From Petroclostridium sp. X23 (GTDB taxonomy: Bacteria > Bacillota > Clostridia > SK-Y3), in the NCBI RefSeq assembly GCF_030013905.1, contig NZ_CP124862.1, forward strand, positions 3,413,051-3,477,050: a stretch of DNA of 64,000 nucleotides, given 5' to 3'. A program made the translations under genes and the position numbers. This document shows, piece after piece, positions 8,694 to 19,214 of this stretch (the stretch's first letter is position 1; each line of letters begins with the position of its first letter). Below the pieces are notes generated by a model. That model searched no databases. It was not told where the DNA came from and saw only the letters and a program-made list of their open reading frames with translations.

Positions 8694-8709
8694 ATAACCA
8701 TATGGTTAT
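8694..8709. promoter_or_regulatory. 16-bp perfect palindrome, operator-like
   Basis: ATAACCATATGGTTAT, 38 bp upstream of the start codon at 8748. Its symmetry and place suit a dimeric regulator or a processing site. No matching second copy was noticed. Confidence 0.3.
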
Positions 8710-8747
8710 CATTTGGTAAAAACATTAACAGGAGAGATGGTGGGTAC

Positions 8748-11700
8748 ATGAAAAGACTTAAGGCATTTATAAGTATTATTTTAGTAGGGTTATTAATATG
8801 TTCCAATATAAATATCATAACCGTACAAGCAGAGGATATCGTTGAGTCTCTACCGGATTTCACCGTATCTACGGCGGTGGATGCCGATATACAAAATGGT
8901 GAAAAAGGAATAGATTATGACATAACATCTATTACAGTAACATTTAATAATGCCTTCACACCTGATGCTTCTAAATTAAAGATATATGCCTATGCAGATA
9001 GTAAAACGGAAGATACCGGCCTTTTTAATATTACTTCACAATCGGGACAAATCGTTCTTACATTAAAAAATGGTGCAACACAATTAAGAAAGCACACTCT
9101 TTACGAAATTTATATACCTCAAGGGGCTTTTGTAGATGCTTCCGATGCAGTAAATAAGAGAATAAACAGCGAGATACGCCATACTTTCGTGACCAAGTCG
9201 GAAAGTTTGTCAGATATTTTGGTTAGAACCACACCATCTCATCAACAAGTACAAGTGAATGACTATACAGACGCTATTGCCATTGAGTTTGTTGATGATA
9301 TAGCCATGACCGAAGAAGTATTAAATGATATTGATCATTATATACAGATATCTACCTTAACAAAGAAAATGGGGGGGACTGAAGAGTCTCATTTAATAAA
9401 AAATGCTTATGAAGTTTCCGTTCAGGGAAAAAATCTTTTACTAAAGCCAAAAGAAGGAAAGCTAAAAGATTTTTGTGATTATACTGTGAATCTAAAGGAT
9501 GATACGGTATATTTAAAAAACAGTAATAAACGCATTTATAATGGTGAACAGGCGTTCACTTTTACTACGGATGATCCGCTAATTACCGATCCTGCTAAAA
9601 CAAGGATATCACCGGCAAATTATGCTGAAGGTGTTGAGATGCAGCCGGATATAGATTTTCATTTTAAATATGCTATTGCCAAAACAAGCATTGACTCCGG
9701 TAAGATTCATCTTACTTCCGCATCAGGCAGCGAAGACTTTACAGCGGATTTTAATATCCCTAATGCAGTATCCGTATACTCCGATAATAATATGACCGAC
9801 AATGTACTTAGAATTAGAATTAATGATAGAAATGGAGGTATATTGGACCAGTTGCGAAAGAATACCATGTATAAGTTGACGGTGGATGCGGGGGCAGTAA
9901 CCTTACAACCTGACAGCAATACATCTATTGCACTGCCTTACAAACTCGAGCTGTATTTTACTACCGGCGGAGAAGGAAATACCCCGGTGGTTGCGGCATA
10001 TGCTTCTGATGCTTCTAAAACCGATAATATTACTACTTCAGGGACTACCAATCTCGATATCAACGGAACAGTCTATATCCATTTTGACAGATCGGTAAGA
10101 TGGGATAAGAGAAGTGATAATACAGCACGTTTGGCTGCTATTGAATTGTACAAGCTTCCATCCATTGCTAATGATCAGGAAATAGATCCGACAACAGGCA
10201 AAGTGATAAAGGAAACCTTTTTATATAGTGCGAACGGTCAAAACAGCCACCCGGGAAATGAGAGACTGGAGATAGAAAGTGCTGAAGTAGATGCTGCAAA
10301 TCCTAGTATTGTAAAAATTAAACCCAAAGCATCACTGCAAAATCTGCATCAATACAAGCTCTATATCCCAAACTATCTAATCGAAGATATAAACGGATAT
10401 AACATGGAAGATAATTTGGATGTAAATTTCTGGACAAAACCGTCTGCCGATGCGGTACTTCCCAGCTTGGGAAAGACCAATATAAGGCCGGCGTCGACAC
10501 CGGATAGTACCAATGTATTAAGCACTCAGGCGGATAGTCCTCTATTTGGGGTACAGCACTTTGATAATACCAATCCGATCGTGCTGTATATTGATAAAGA
10601 AGTAATACCTAAGTATACCGATACCAATCCTTTTAGCGGTATCGTACTCTCGGAATATTATGATTCCAATCAGCAAGTTAGTTTTGAGAAATATATACTG
10701 GAGAATTATTATGAAGGCAGCGTGAAAAAAACAAAAGTTTTTTTATATCCCAGTGCATCCTTGGATTATGGGAAATGCTATAAACTCAGCATATCGGATA
10801 GCGTTTTGCAGACAAGAGGAGGGAAGTATCTTCAGGCAAAAGACATGTATTTTGTTATCGAACAAAAAGGGCTGGAGATGAAAGGGATTTACAATATAAC
10901 GGAAAGTACGTTTAAGACCTTGGACTTTTATAAACAGACTGCAGAGTTTACCATAAACGGTTATAATTTCAATGAAAGAATTGAGACAGTTACGTTTCAG
11001 ACTTATGGGGCGGCTACAGGAATCGTTACGGTAGAAATACAACCGAAAGATATTACTTTTCTGGATACTACGAGAATACTGGTAAAAGTGAAAGGCAGCA
11101 CTGCAGGCAGTCCTGCAGAAGTGCTTTCCAGAGAAGGAAGTGTGGGACAGTACACGGTTTCCATCCAATTTGATGATTCTTCCGGTATTTATGAGGATAT
11201 TGAATGGACGAGCGGAACTTTAGAAGTTACACCGCGCGAACAACCGGACCAAACAATAAAACTTAAAGATCCCGGTGGGGGCACGGTATGGTATAATGAA
11301 AAAGATTTAAATACCACGACCATTGATGGCGTGGAAAGATATTTTATTAAAATTGTCTTTGAAGATACAGACGGCAGTTTGGTGTTTGATAAGTCAACCG
11401 GTCTTTCTGCGTTAAGGGATAATTCATGGGTACGTGCGGAAGGCAGTGACACATCTTTTATAGATACAGACTTTTTGAATGAAATTGCAAATTTATCAAT
11501 AGACCAGCAAAGTCAGTACATAGATAATTATATCTTTAAAAAAGATACCCGAAATAGTGAAGCATCATTATACATACCTATTATTTTATTGAATTCTAAG
11601 ACGACTTATGAGGTAAGAATTGCACCGGGGATTGTTTACTATTCCGGCACAACAGGCAGTGAGTATAAAAATGGTTATATTACATGGGAGTTTACCACTA

Positions 11701-12584
11701 CTGCCATACCGGTTGTAAAGAAAGTAAGGATAGCTACCGTACCTGAGAATTATGATGAAGATATACCGATTATTATTACAGGCGATTTGTTTAATAGCGG
11801 TACAGTTACTGTCTACTTTAATGATGACATTATTGCAAGCAGTGCAAATGTAATGGAGAATACGGAAACAAACGAAAAATATCTGGAGGTGTATCTTCCG
11901 GATGGAAACAATCGTCTGGAGCCGGGCATTTATTCCATTACAGTACAAAATGATGCGGACCATCAAAGGATAGACTGCGGAACGCTAAGTGTGGTAAAAG
12001 CCGGTGAATATGTTCCAAACGAGCAATATAAAGTAAAAGGAAAAGAAAAAAAAGGAGAGATCCGGGGCGATATCAACGTTAGTGCCGATACACTGATGTT
12101 AAAGTCTAAGTATGCCGATGAAAGCTATATAGAGCTTGATTTGGATGAGATCATGGGAGAGGAAGTATTGGTACGAAAGATACAATACCGGGGAAATAAA
12201 AGAGATGTAATAGACCGGTTGGTGACGAAATCCAAATGGTGTGATATAGATATATATGGACTTACATTAGATACTTCTAAAGATGAACGCGATATTGTAC
12301 TCAGTTTAGGAAGGGCAGAACCGACTGTGACACAAATGCTTATGAATAAGTTAAAAGGAACAGCTGTAAAATCGGAATTTATTCAGGTAACCGGAAAGAA
12401 CTTCAAAATGAATAAATTGGTATTAAACCTGCCTTTTAATGGGACCACCGGGCAAGAGATAAAGGTACTGCGTTATGATGAGGAAACCAGGAATTTTTAT
12501 GGGCAAGGCTTCACAGTAGACTTTGTAAATAAGACAGTAGAGGTAGTAAGTGAGAAAACAGGTATCTTTTTGATCGTTGAGTAG
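8748..12584 (+). CDS. Large exported protein with SbsA/Big_5-type Ig-like domains
   Basis: 1278 residues with a clear signal peptide (about 1-28, ending 'ITVQAED') and ATG 8748 behind AGGAGAG. The body repeats a pattern of 'ITVTFNNAFTPDASKLKIY', 'LRKHTLYEIYIPQGAF', 'IAIEFVDDIAM' and 'LDINGTVYIHFDRSV', which is how bacterial Ig-like domains of the SbsA/Big_5 kind look (strand, 'L..nt.Y.i.i..gai.D..g', strand). I count about five or six such units up to residue 1080. The last 200 residues differ and lack SLH or sortase signals, so attachment probably depends on a partner. The next gene starts 12 bp downstream, so they are co-transcribed. Likely a structural or adhesive surface subunit; not identified further. 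Confidence 0.8.
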   Translation: MKRLKAFISIILVGLLICSNINIITVQAEDIVESLPDFTVSTAVDADIQNGEKGIDYDITSITVTFNNAFTPDASKLKIYAYADSKTEDTGLFNITSQSGQIVLTLKNGATQLRKHTLYEIYIPQGAFVDASDAVNKRINSEIRHTFVTKSESLSDILVRTTPSHQQVQVNDYTDAIAIEFVDDIAMTEEVLNDIDHYIQISTLTKKMGGTEESHLIKNAYEVSVQGKNLLLKPKEGKLKDFCDYTVNLKDDTVYLKNSNKRIYNGEQAFTFTTDDPLITDPAKTRISPANYAEGVEMQPDIDFHFKYAIAKTSIDSGKIHLTSASGSEDFTADFNIPNAVSVYSDNNMTDNVLRIRINDRNGGILDQLRKNTMYKLTVDAGAVTLQPDSNTSIALPYKLELYFTTGGEGNTPVVAAYASDASKTDNITTSGTTNLDINGTVYIHFDRSVRWDKRSDNTARLAAIELYKLPSIANDQEIDPTTGKVIKETFLYSANGQNSHPGNERLEIESAEVDAANPSIVKIKPKASLQNLHQYKLYIPNYLIEDINGYNMEDNLDVNFWTKPSADAVLPSLGKTNIRPASTPDSTNVLSTQADSPLFGVQHFDNTNPIVLYIDKEVIPKYTDTNPFSGIVLSEYYDSNQQVSFEKYILENYYEGSVKKTKVFLYPSASLDYGKCYKLSISDSVLQTRGGKYLQAKDMYFVIEQKGLEMKGIYNITESTFKTLDFYKQTAEFTINGYNFNERIETVTFQTYGAATGIVTVEIQPKDITFLDTTRILVKVKGSTAGSPAEVLSREGSVGQYTVSIQFDDSSGIYEDIEWTSGTLEVTPREQPDQTIKLKDPGGGTVWYNEKDLNTTTIDGVERYFIKIVFEDTDGSLVFDKSTGLSALRDNSWVRAEGSDTSFIDTDFLNEIANLSIDQQSQYIDNYIFKKDTRNSEASLYIPIILLNSKTTYEVRIAPGIVYYSGTTGSEYKNGYITWEFTTTAIPVVKKVRIATVPENYDEDIPIIITGDLFNSGTVTVYFNDDIIASSANVMENTETNEKYLEVYLPDGNNRLEPGIYSITVQNDADHQRIDCGTLSVVKAGEYVPNEQYKVKGKEKKGEIRGDINVSADTLMLKSKYADESYIELDLDEIMGEEVLVRKIQYRGNKRDVIDRLVTKSKWCDIDIYGLTLDTSKDERDIVLSLGRAEPTVTQMLMNKLKGTAVKSEFIQVTGKNFKMNKLVLNLPFNGTTGQEIKVLRYDEETRNFYGQGFTVDFVNKTVEVVSEKTGIFLIVE

Positions 12585-12596
12585 GGGAGGTAAAGT

Positions 12597-15500
12597 ATGA
12601 AAAGTAAAGTGATAAGCCTTTTGATAGCATTGTCCATGCTGCTTGGACTGCTGCCTGTAAATGTTGTAACAGCAGCTGACGGAGACCCGGAAGTAACTAT
12701 TAGTTATATGTATGATAGATTTGGTTCTCAGCCGGAGCAGACTATTTTTACCATTAATGACAATGATCCTATTTTAAATGGATGGACCATTGATACGGTA
12801 TCCATATGGTATGTGGGAGGAACGAATCAAGAAGTAAAAGTAAGCCGCTATGGTCCGAGAATCAGCGGTTCTGTTGCGAATGGTGCAGCTATTGAATCAA
12901 TTATTGTTTTTGATAAAAACAATAAAAATGCAAACTACGTCATTTATGAAGTTCCGTCCGGTCAGGAAGTTAAAGTCGAATCTGCAGCCGAGTCGGAATT
13001 TCAACCTAGCGGTCCTATTACTTTGATGGGAAAAAACATTGAAACCAATGCAAGAGCCAGCAAAACGATCACTGTGGGAACGGTAGAGGGGAAAGTGCAG
13101 GATATAGAGAGTGACCCTGATGATCCGGATAATGATGTAAAAATAATCCCAAAGGATGATACGCCTTTCGGGTCCGGATCAGAATCGCAAAAAATAGTAT
13201 TTAAGACCACAAAAGAAGATCTGGCCGGGAGAGTTGACAATACGGGTACAAAAACAAACTATACTTTAAGCATTAACAGCACCTATGAAAATGTTGTAAG
13301 AATCATTGGAAGCCTGAATTTAAGCGGTGTAGAAATGTATCCGAACAGCGGTCAAAAAGATGACGTCATCACATTTACATCAAAAAGTATTGCAGAAGCG
13401 TATGATGTTTATTTTGTCAAGAATGTTACCGACCAGCAGGAATATAAAAAAGAGCGTATTGGTACGCCGGTAGGAAATCCGGTAAAAGAGGACCCTAATG
13501 ATCCTTCATCAAATTATGTGTATTCTATTAAAGTGCCCGATCTTGGGAGCGCATCGGGAGAATATTATATTGTATTTACCAATAAGAATTCTGTTGCGCA
13601 AGGGATATCTCAAAAATACGTACTTCAAGATCCGATCACGCCATCCCAATATGCTAAGTTTACTTATGTAACGGCAGGAAACCCTAGCGTTATTGATGAT
13701 TTCAACCCGAAGTCGGCTCCGGAGCAGACTCCTACTTTGGTTACCGTCAAAGGGTTTAATATTGGAAGAGTGGTTTTAGAGAACACACTCATCAATCCCG
13801 ATGCAAATCCTACCATCGGTCCGGACGGAACATCGGAAATAGAGCTGGATTATACCACTGACCCTAAACTCAGCAGTTTAAAAATCGCAGGAAAAGATTA
13901 CAGCGGTGCCACTGTAAAGAGATATATTACAGTATCTATTGGTGGTGATACGGTAATCAAATCCGCTAACTTTCCGGCAAGCGGACAAGAAACCATTGGC
14001 GTGCAAACACAAAAATATACATTAACACAATTGGAGAATTTAATCACCGTAAAAATAAGAACAGTGGTAACACCTGAAGTAGTAACAAGTGCGATACCGG
14101 TACTTACTTTCTATAAAGAAGTCTATAGTACGGAGCCGTTTGTGTTTGTCTCTACTACCGAAAAGCCGGAGGTATCCAGTGTAGTGCCCGAGGTAATTCC
14201 GGTAGAAGTTGACTCGGGATTGACCGGAACCTATCATATCTCACGGAATGTGGGACAAAACAATGAAGTAGAAGTGAATATCTATGGGGATAAATTTTTG
14301 GTTACCAAAAAAGATAATCAAATTGTCTATCCGAAAATCGAACTGGGACAAATCATAGTTGACCCCAATGATACACTGAATAAACCTTTAGATACGGACC
14401 CCGATAAGTTAAATAAATTTACCTTTGGGAAAGAAAATCCTAATCGAATCGTTACTTTTGAAGTATTGGATAATGAAGGCACCACCATTACAGGAGATAT
14501 GAACAGAGAAATTGGCAGTCATATCAGGATGGTACTGAAGTTAAGCAATGATGAAACGAATAGGGAAAAAATAGAGGTCATTGGGAAACAGCCGATTATA
14601 ATCCATAACCCGTGGAGAGGTTCTGACTCTGAATTCAACGCATATCCCTTTGCAGAAAAAGTGGAATTTAAAAATATTTCAGTAAGTGAATTTCCCAGCA
14701 TATCCAGTATACAACCTTCTGTTGTTTCAACAAAGGGAGGGGATGCGGTAACCATTACCGGGACCAACTTTAAACCGGGACTCGAGGTTTATATTGATGG
14801 ATTAAAGGTAACCGGTGTAAAGGTGGATAACAGTGGTGATAAAGATAAAATCACCTTTAACGCGCCCGCAAGAAGGGAAGGGATGGCAAAGGTCATTATA
14901 GTCAATCCTGCCAAGGCTTTTGCAGTAGGAAGTCTTTACTATACGGTAACTTATACCGATCCAAAGCTTATCAGTATAAGTCCCAATAGAGGTACGCAGG
15001 ATGATAGCATTGTTATTCAAGGACAAAACTTTAAGCTTAAAGATGCTACAGTGGATGCTTCGCAGTATAATTCACTAGATGAGATGCTGATATATCGTTT
15101 AATTGGAACCAGGGTGTTCATTAATAATGAGGATATCAATGACTATTATAGGTCAACGGATGGGGAGATTGCTCTTTTTCAGTTTTTAGACGGAGCTGCA
15201 AATCCTCAGGGAGGCACCTTGGCACTCAAAGAGCATATTTTTTCGGTACCGGCGTCAGACTCAGATACCGATATGATTCAGCTTGGTAAGGATTTCAGGA
15301 GTATAATACTGCTTAAGAAAGATGACAGTAATCCTGTTAACAATAGATTTTATAAAATTAAAGAAAATATGGATGGAACTTTTACAATTACTGATGATAG
15401 AAATGAAGAGTATGATATTTATCTGACTGATAAGAAATTGATTGAGGCTAAAAAAGGAAATGTTACTTACAATGTACTGCAAAGTACAAAAGGGAGTATC

Positions 15501-18500
15501 ACATTGCAGAGTAAGAGTACCGATGAGACGGTAGTGTTACAGTCATATACCCCCTATGCAACCGCTAGAATGGAAGAAGACGAAGGGGTATATTATGATA
15601 GGATAGTGGGGAACCGTGTATTTTTGATGACAACATCCCAATTGATTTTTACGGTGCCGCCAAAAACAAAAATTGGACAAGGGAAATATGACGCAGCAAC
15701 CGGAGCAGAGATCTACGATGTAAAAATCATCAATCCCGATGCAAAAAGTGCGGAAAAGAAAGACAGTTTCTATTATATTTCTCCGGCGGGTATAAGACCT
15801 CAGGTAATAAGTTTTAATCCTAAAGAGGGTTCAGCCGATGGCGGGAATATGATAACCTTTACGGCACCGGAAGTTTCTGATCCTAAAGATCCTACCGGTT
15901 TTGTAGATAACAGTACCGGCAAGACACGGGTTATTATAGGAAATCAGGAGATTTCCAAAGAGAATATCTTGATATCTACCAACGGAAAACAGCTTTCAGT
16001 GGTTATTCCAAAATGTAATAAGGACTTTCAAACTTTAGGCGTAGATAAGATTATCGAGCCTATTGTTCTAATTAACCCAAATGGTGTAACATTTCATATC
16101 AATATGAACGCTCCCCTTGAAGGTGCTACAGGCTACACCTATGTACTGGTAAACAATAAGCCTAATATCGTAGAAGTGAGAGAAAACAAAGGAAATGTAG
16201 TAGGAGAAGATAAGGTATATATATTTGGTTCAGGGTTTAGGTATTTTGAGCCTTTTGAGGATGTTATCAACGTTAATGGAAAGAGAGATAACGGTGAGGC
16301 CTATACCGAGCTGAATGGCGACGGAGAATGGACCAGCCTTGGCTCAGGTGGAAATGTAGAGGACTTGAGAGACGACGGCGTGATAGATGATAAAAAAATT
16401 CTTCCTACGGTATATTTCGGAAGTAATAAAGCCGAGCTGCTCAGTTTTTCAGAAGGAACGTTGATCGTGAAAGCACCTATCGGGCAGGTGGGAACGGTAA
16501 ATGTATATGTAGTCAATAATGATTTTGGAGTTTCCAATACACTTCCGTACACTTACGGTGCATCACAGCCTACCGTAACCTCCCTGGCGCCAAGTTCCGG
16601 TACAAAGTATGGTGAGACACAGGTGTTTATCGATGGGGCGGATTTTAAGAACAGTAGGGTTAGAATTTACAATGGCAGCAGTACGACTTTGCCTTCAGCA
16701 GAGACCTCATTGATGCTGGTGCGTTTCGGTGACGTTAAAGATAGAAAAATATCTAATAGTGGGATCACGGATATTAAAGATAATAATTACGGAAGTATTG
16801 TTAACGGTAAGACGACGGTCCAGACCGGCAATCTAACGGTAGACTATGATGCTACCGGGGGGGGATCTAAGCTTAAGTTTACGTTGGAAGAACAGGGAAA
16901 AACCTATACGACTGCGCAGGCTTTCGAATATGATGATGAAACTGTTTATCTGCCCCTTACTGAACTAGCTTATACCGATACAAGCACAGGGGCCCAGCAA
17001 GCGTATACCAAGAAAGAGCTGGTTAGGGTACAAGTAGATACTACCGGCGGAATCAACAGGCTGGTGGTTGAAAGAGGGTATGCACCTGTTGCTGATGCGA
17101 ATGCACAAGGGGACCAAATTGTACTGAATACGCCCAATTATTATACGATTGGCAAGATACCTGTTATCGTAATCAATCCTGATGGAGGGCAGGGCACCGG
17201 CCAATTTGAGTATACCAATCCTTCCAGCCATCCGGTAATCACCAATATTACCAAATCCGGTACTGCAGGAGGTCAACAGCAAGTGAACGGAAAAGATGCG
17301 GTTGTGATTAGAATGAGCTATAAAGGAGGCAGCAGAATCACAATAACCGGACTGGATTTTAGAGCTAATGCGACAGTCTTAATCGGTACCAATACGGCAA
17401 AGATTGAGGGAGATGCAGAAGGCAGAGAAGATATACTTCCTACCCAAATTAAATTTACCATGCCGGCTGTAAGTGAAAATGCAATTGAAAATGCCGACGG
17501 AACGCCTAAGTATCATGCTGTAGTCATACAAAATGAAGATGGTGCGGCAGTTTCTTCGGCAACAGTATCCCCGCTTCCTATTTACATACAATTTGTAAAA
17601 GGCGAGACTTTTCCGGCCATTGAAAAGGTGACACCGGGATATGGTTCATCTATAGGCGGTATTGCGGTAACCATCACCGGGAAAGATTTCAGAAAAACAA
17701 TGCCGGAAGACTACGGCAATAAAAAATTAGCCGTTTATTTTGGAGATGTCCAGATTAGTGAAGAGGATATAGATTGGGAAAAGTCCAATGAAACGACTAT
17801 CGTAATCAATAAGATACCGGCACATGCTCCCGGAACGGTTAAAGTAAAAGTCGAAAACCCCGATTTGTCTCTATCGGATCCATCAGGAACATTTATCTAT
17901 ACCAGTAACCCTAAAATTGTAACTGTGGAAGATGGTAATGGTACAACGATAGAAACCATCTCGGTATTGGGAGGACAGAAAATATATATAAAAGGTTCCG
18001 GTTTTGTAGACGGGGCTAAGGTCTTTTTCAACCCTAAGCAGCCGCTGCAAAAGATCAACTCGGAAGAAGCTGCACAAGGGGAACCGATTTATATTAATGG
18101 TGTGATGTATGATCTGCAGGATGGTATTGAAGGAACCGAGCCGAAAGTGGAGAATGGAGGACAGACCATTACCGTCACAACGCCGGAAGGCATATTGGAC
18201 GGAAGGGGTATTATCGTGGTAAACCCTGATAAAGGAGCCAGCGATGTATACGAAGGGGTCGCTTACTCATTGCCGGGAATAGAAGCTCCAACAGGAAAAG
18301 TATATGCCGAACTGGTGTATGACCGGTACATAAAATTAAATTGGTCGGAAGTAGAAGGTGCAAGAGAATATGAGATTTATGTAGTTCGAAATGAAAACAA
18401 CAAGGAATTAATTGGGGCCACAAAACTTACGAGTTATCTATATCAGGATTTGGAACCAAGGACAACGTATCAGTTTATTATAAGAGCGGTAGGGGAATTT

Positions 18501-19178
18501 ACGATTTCCAAACCTTCTATGGAAAGTGAGAAGATTAAAACAGGAAGAGAAGTAGGCCCTCCCGATGATGATGGAGAATTGAATGAACAGACCACCATGG
18601 AAAAGATGGGGGATACTGCGCACGTGAGTATTGGAGAGAATAATTTTGCTGCTGAATCAGTGATCGATTTAACCCGGGGAACCCTTGCGGGAAGTAAAGA
18701 AGTGGTGGTAAGCATACCGGCAGGAGTTATATCGGATTATAGGGCCGGAAACATTCAAATATTAGGCAGTGACTTCAGTATTTTATTTAACCCTAACGTT
18801 TTTAATGTTTCAAAAATACAACAAAACAGAAACAAAGACGATGCCGGTGTTAGATTTAAAATAGCGCGTTTTAGTGACAGTCCTAATACAAAAGGCGGAC
18901 AGACGCTGCTGTCCTCTCAGTATATGATAGAAGCGGAGGTATATGTCGGCACCGATCGCACATCGTTAGAGAAGCTGGCGTCGCAAATAGCGATCAACCT
19001 TGATTTTGATTCCACCAAAGCGGACATGAGAAGACTTAACAATGTTACATTAAACCGCTATGACTCATCTCAGCAGAGTTGGACTCCGGTTGGATATAAG
19101 GAAGATGCGTACAATGTGTCAATAAGAGGATATGTGGACAAAGTTGGCAGATATGCGGTGATTGGAAGCAAAAATTAA
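12597..19178 (+). CDS. Giant exported protein with IPT/TIG repeats and a fibronectin type III domain
   Basis: 2193 residues, the largest gene here. A signal peptide (about 1-27, ending 'VVTAAD') follows ATG 12597 and the ribosome site GGGGAGG. IPT/TIG immunoglobulin-like repeats are marked by proline/glycine turns and 'V.ItG.nF' strands near residues 699 ('TKGGDAVTITGTNFKPG'), 786, 1066, 1190, 1324, 1570, 1672 and 1790 ('LGGQKIYIKGSGFVDGAKV'). A fibronectin type III domain lies at about 1896-1978 ('YIKLNWSEVEGAREYEIYV'). The final 190 residues form a separate beta domain. There is no anchor motif, so it probably docks on SLH partners encoded nearby. Such proteins serve as fibres, stalks or adhesins; which applies here is not shown by the sequence. 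Confidence 0.8.
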   Translation: MKSKVISLLIALSMLLGLLPVNVVTAADGDPEVTISYMYDRFGSQPEQTIFTINDNDPILNGWTIDTVSIWYVGGTNQEVKVSRYGPRISGSVANGAAIESIIVFDKNNKNANYVIYEVPSGQEVKVESAAESEFQPSGPITLMGKNIETNARASKTITVGTVEGKVQDIESDPDDPDNDVKIIPKDDTPFGSGSESQKIVFKTTKEDLAGRVDNTGTKTNYTLSINSTYENVVRIIGSLNLSGVEMYPNSGQKDDVITFTSKSIAEAYDVYFVKNVTDQQEYKKERIGTPVGNPVKEDPNDPSSNYVYSIKVPDLGSASGEYYIVFTNKNSVAQGISQKYVLQDPITPSQYAKFTYVTAGNPSVIDDFNPKSAPEQTPTLVTVKGFNIGRVVLENTLINPDANPTIGPDGTSEIELDYTTDPKLSSLKIAGKDYSGATVKRYITVSIGGDTVIKSANFPASGQETIGVQTQKYTLTQLENLITVKIRTVVTPEVVTSAIPVLTFYKEVYSTEPFVFVSTTEKPEVSSVVPEVIPVEVDSGLTGTYHISRNVGQNNEVEVNIYGDKFLVTKKDNQIVYPKIELGQIIVDPNDTLNKPLDTDPDKLNKFTFGKENPNRIVTFEVLDNEGTTITGDMNREIGSHIRMVLKLSNDETNREKIEVIGKQPIIIHNPWRGSDSEFNAYPFAEKVEFKNISVSEFPSISSIQPSVVSTKGGDAVTITGTNFKPGLEVYIDGLKVTGVKVDNSGDKDKITFNAPARREGMAKVIIVNPAKAFAVGSLYYTVTYTDPKLISISPNRGTQDDSIVIQGQNFKLKDATVDASQYNSLDEMLIYRLIGTRVFINNEDINDYYRSTDGEIALFQFLDGAANPQGGTLALKEHIFSVPASDSDTDMIQLGKDFRSIILLKKDDSNPVNNRFYKIKENMDGTFTITDDRNEEYDIYLTDKKLIEAKKGNVTYNVLQSTKGSITLQSKSTDETVVLQSYTPYATARMEEDEGVYYDRIVGNRVFLMTTSQLIFTVPPKTKIGQGKYDAATGAEIYDVKIINPDAKSAEKKDSFYYISPAGIRPQVISFNPKEGSADGGNMITFTAPEVSDPKDPTGFVDNSTGKTRVIIGNQEISKENILISTNGKQLSVVIPKCNKDFQTLGVDKIIEPIVLINPNGVTFHINMNAPLEGATGYTYVLVNNKPNIVEVRENKGNVVGEDKVYIFGSGFRYFEPFEDVINVNGKRDNGEAYTELNGDGEWTSLGSGGNVEDLRDDGVIDDKKILPTVYFGSNKAELLSFSEGTLIVKAPIGQVGTVNVYVVNNDFGVSNTLPYTYGASQPTVTSLAPSSGTKYGETQVFIDGADFKNSRVRIYNGSSTTLPSAETSLMLVRFGDVKDRKISNSGITDIKDNNYGSIVNGKTTVQTGNLTVDYDATGGGSKLKFTLEEQGKTYTTAQAFEYDDETVYLPLTELAYTDTSTGAQQAYTKKELVRVQVDTTGGINRLVVERGYAPVADANAQGDQIVLNTPNYYTIGKIPVIVINPDGGQGTGQFEYTNPSSHPVITNITKSGTAGGQQQVNGKDAVVIRMSYKGGSRITITGLDFRANATVLIGTNTAKIEGDAEGREDILPTQIKFTMPAVSENAIENADGTPKYHAVVIQNEDGAAVSSATVSPLPIYIQFVKGETFPAIEKVTPGYGSSIGGIAVTITGKDFRKTMPEDYGNKKLAVYFGDVQISEEDIDWEKSNETTIVINKIPAHAPGTVKVKVENPDLSLSDPSGTFIYTSNPKIVTVEDGNGTTIETISVLGGQKIYIKGSGFVDGAKVFFNPKQPLQKINSEEAAQGEPIYINGVMYDLQDGIEGTEPKVENGGQTITVTTPEGILDGRGIIVVNPDKGASDVYEGVAYSLPGIEAPTGKVYAELVYDRYIKLNWSEVEGAREYEIYVVRNENNKELIGATKLTSYLYQDLEPRTTYQFIIRAVGEFTISKPSMESEKIKTGREVGPPDDDGELNEQTTMEKMGDTAHVSIGENNFAAESVIDLTRGTLAGSKEVVVSIPAGVISDYRAGNIQILGSDFSILFNPNVFNVSKIQQNRNKDDAGVRFKIARFSDSPNTKGGQTLLSSQYMIEAEVYVGTDRTSLEKLASQIAINLDFDSTKADMRRLNNVTLNRYDSSQQSWTPVGYKEDAYNVSIRGYVDKVGRYAVIGSKN

Positions 19179-19214
19179 ACGGATATACTTGAGGACGAAT
19201 AAAGAGGTGTTTGT

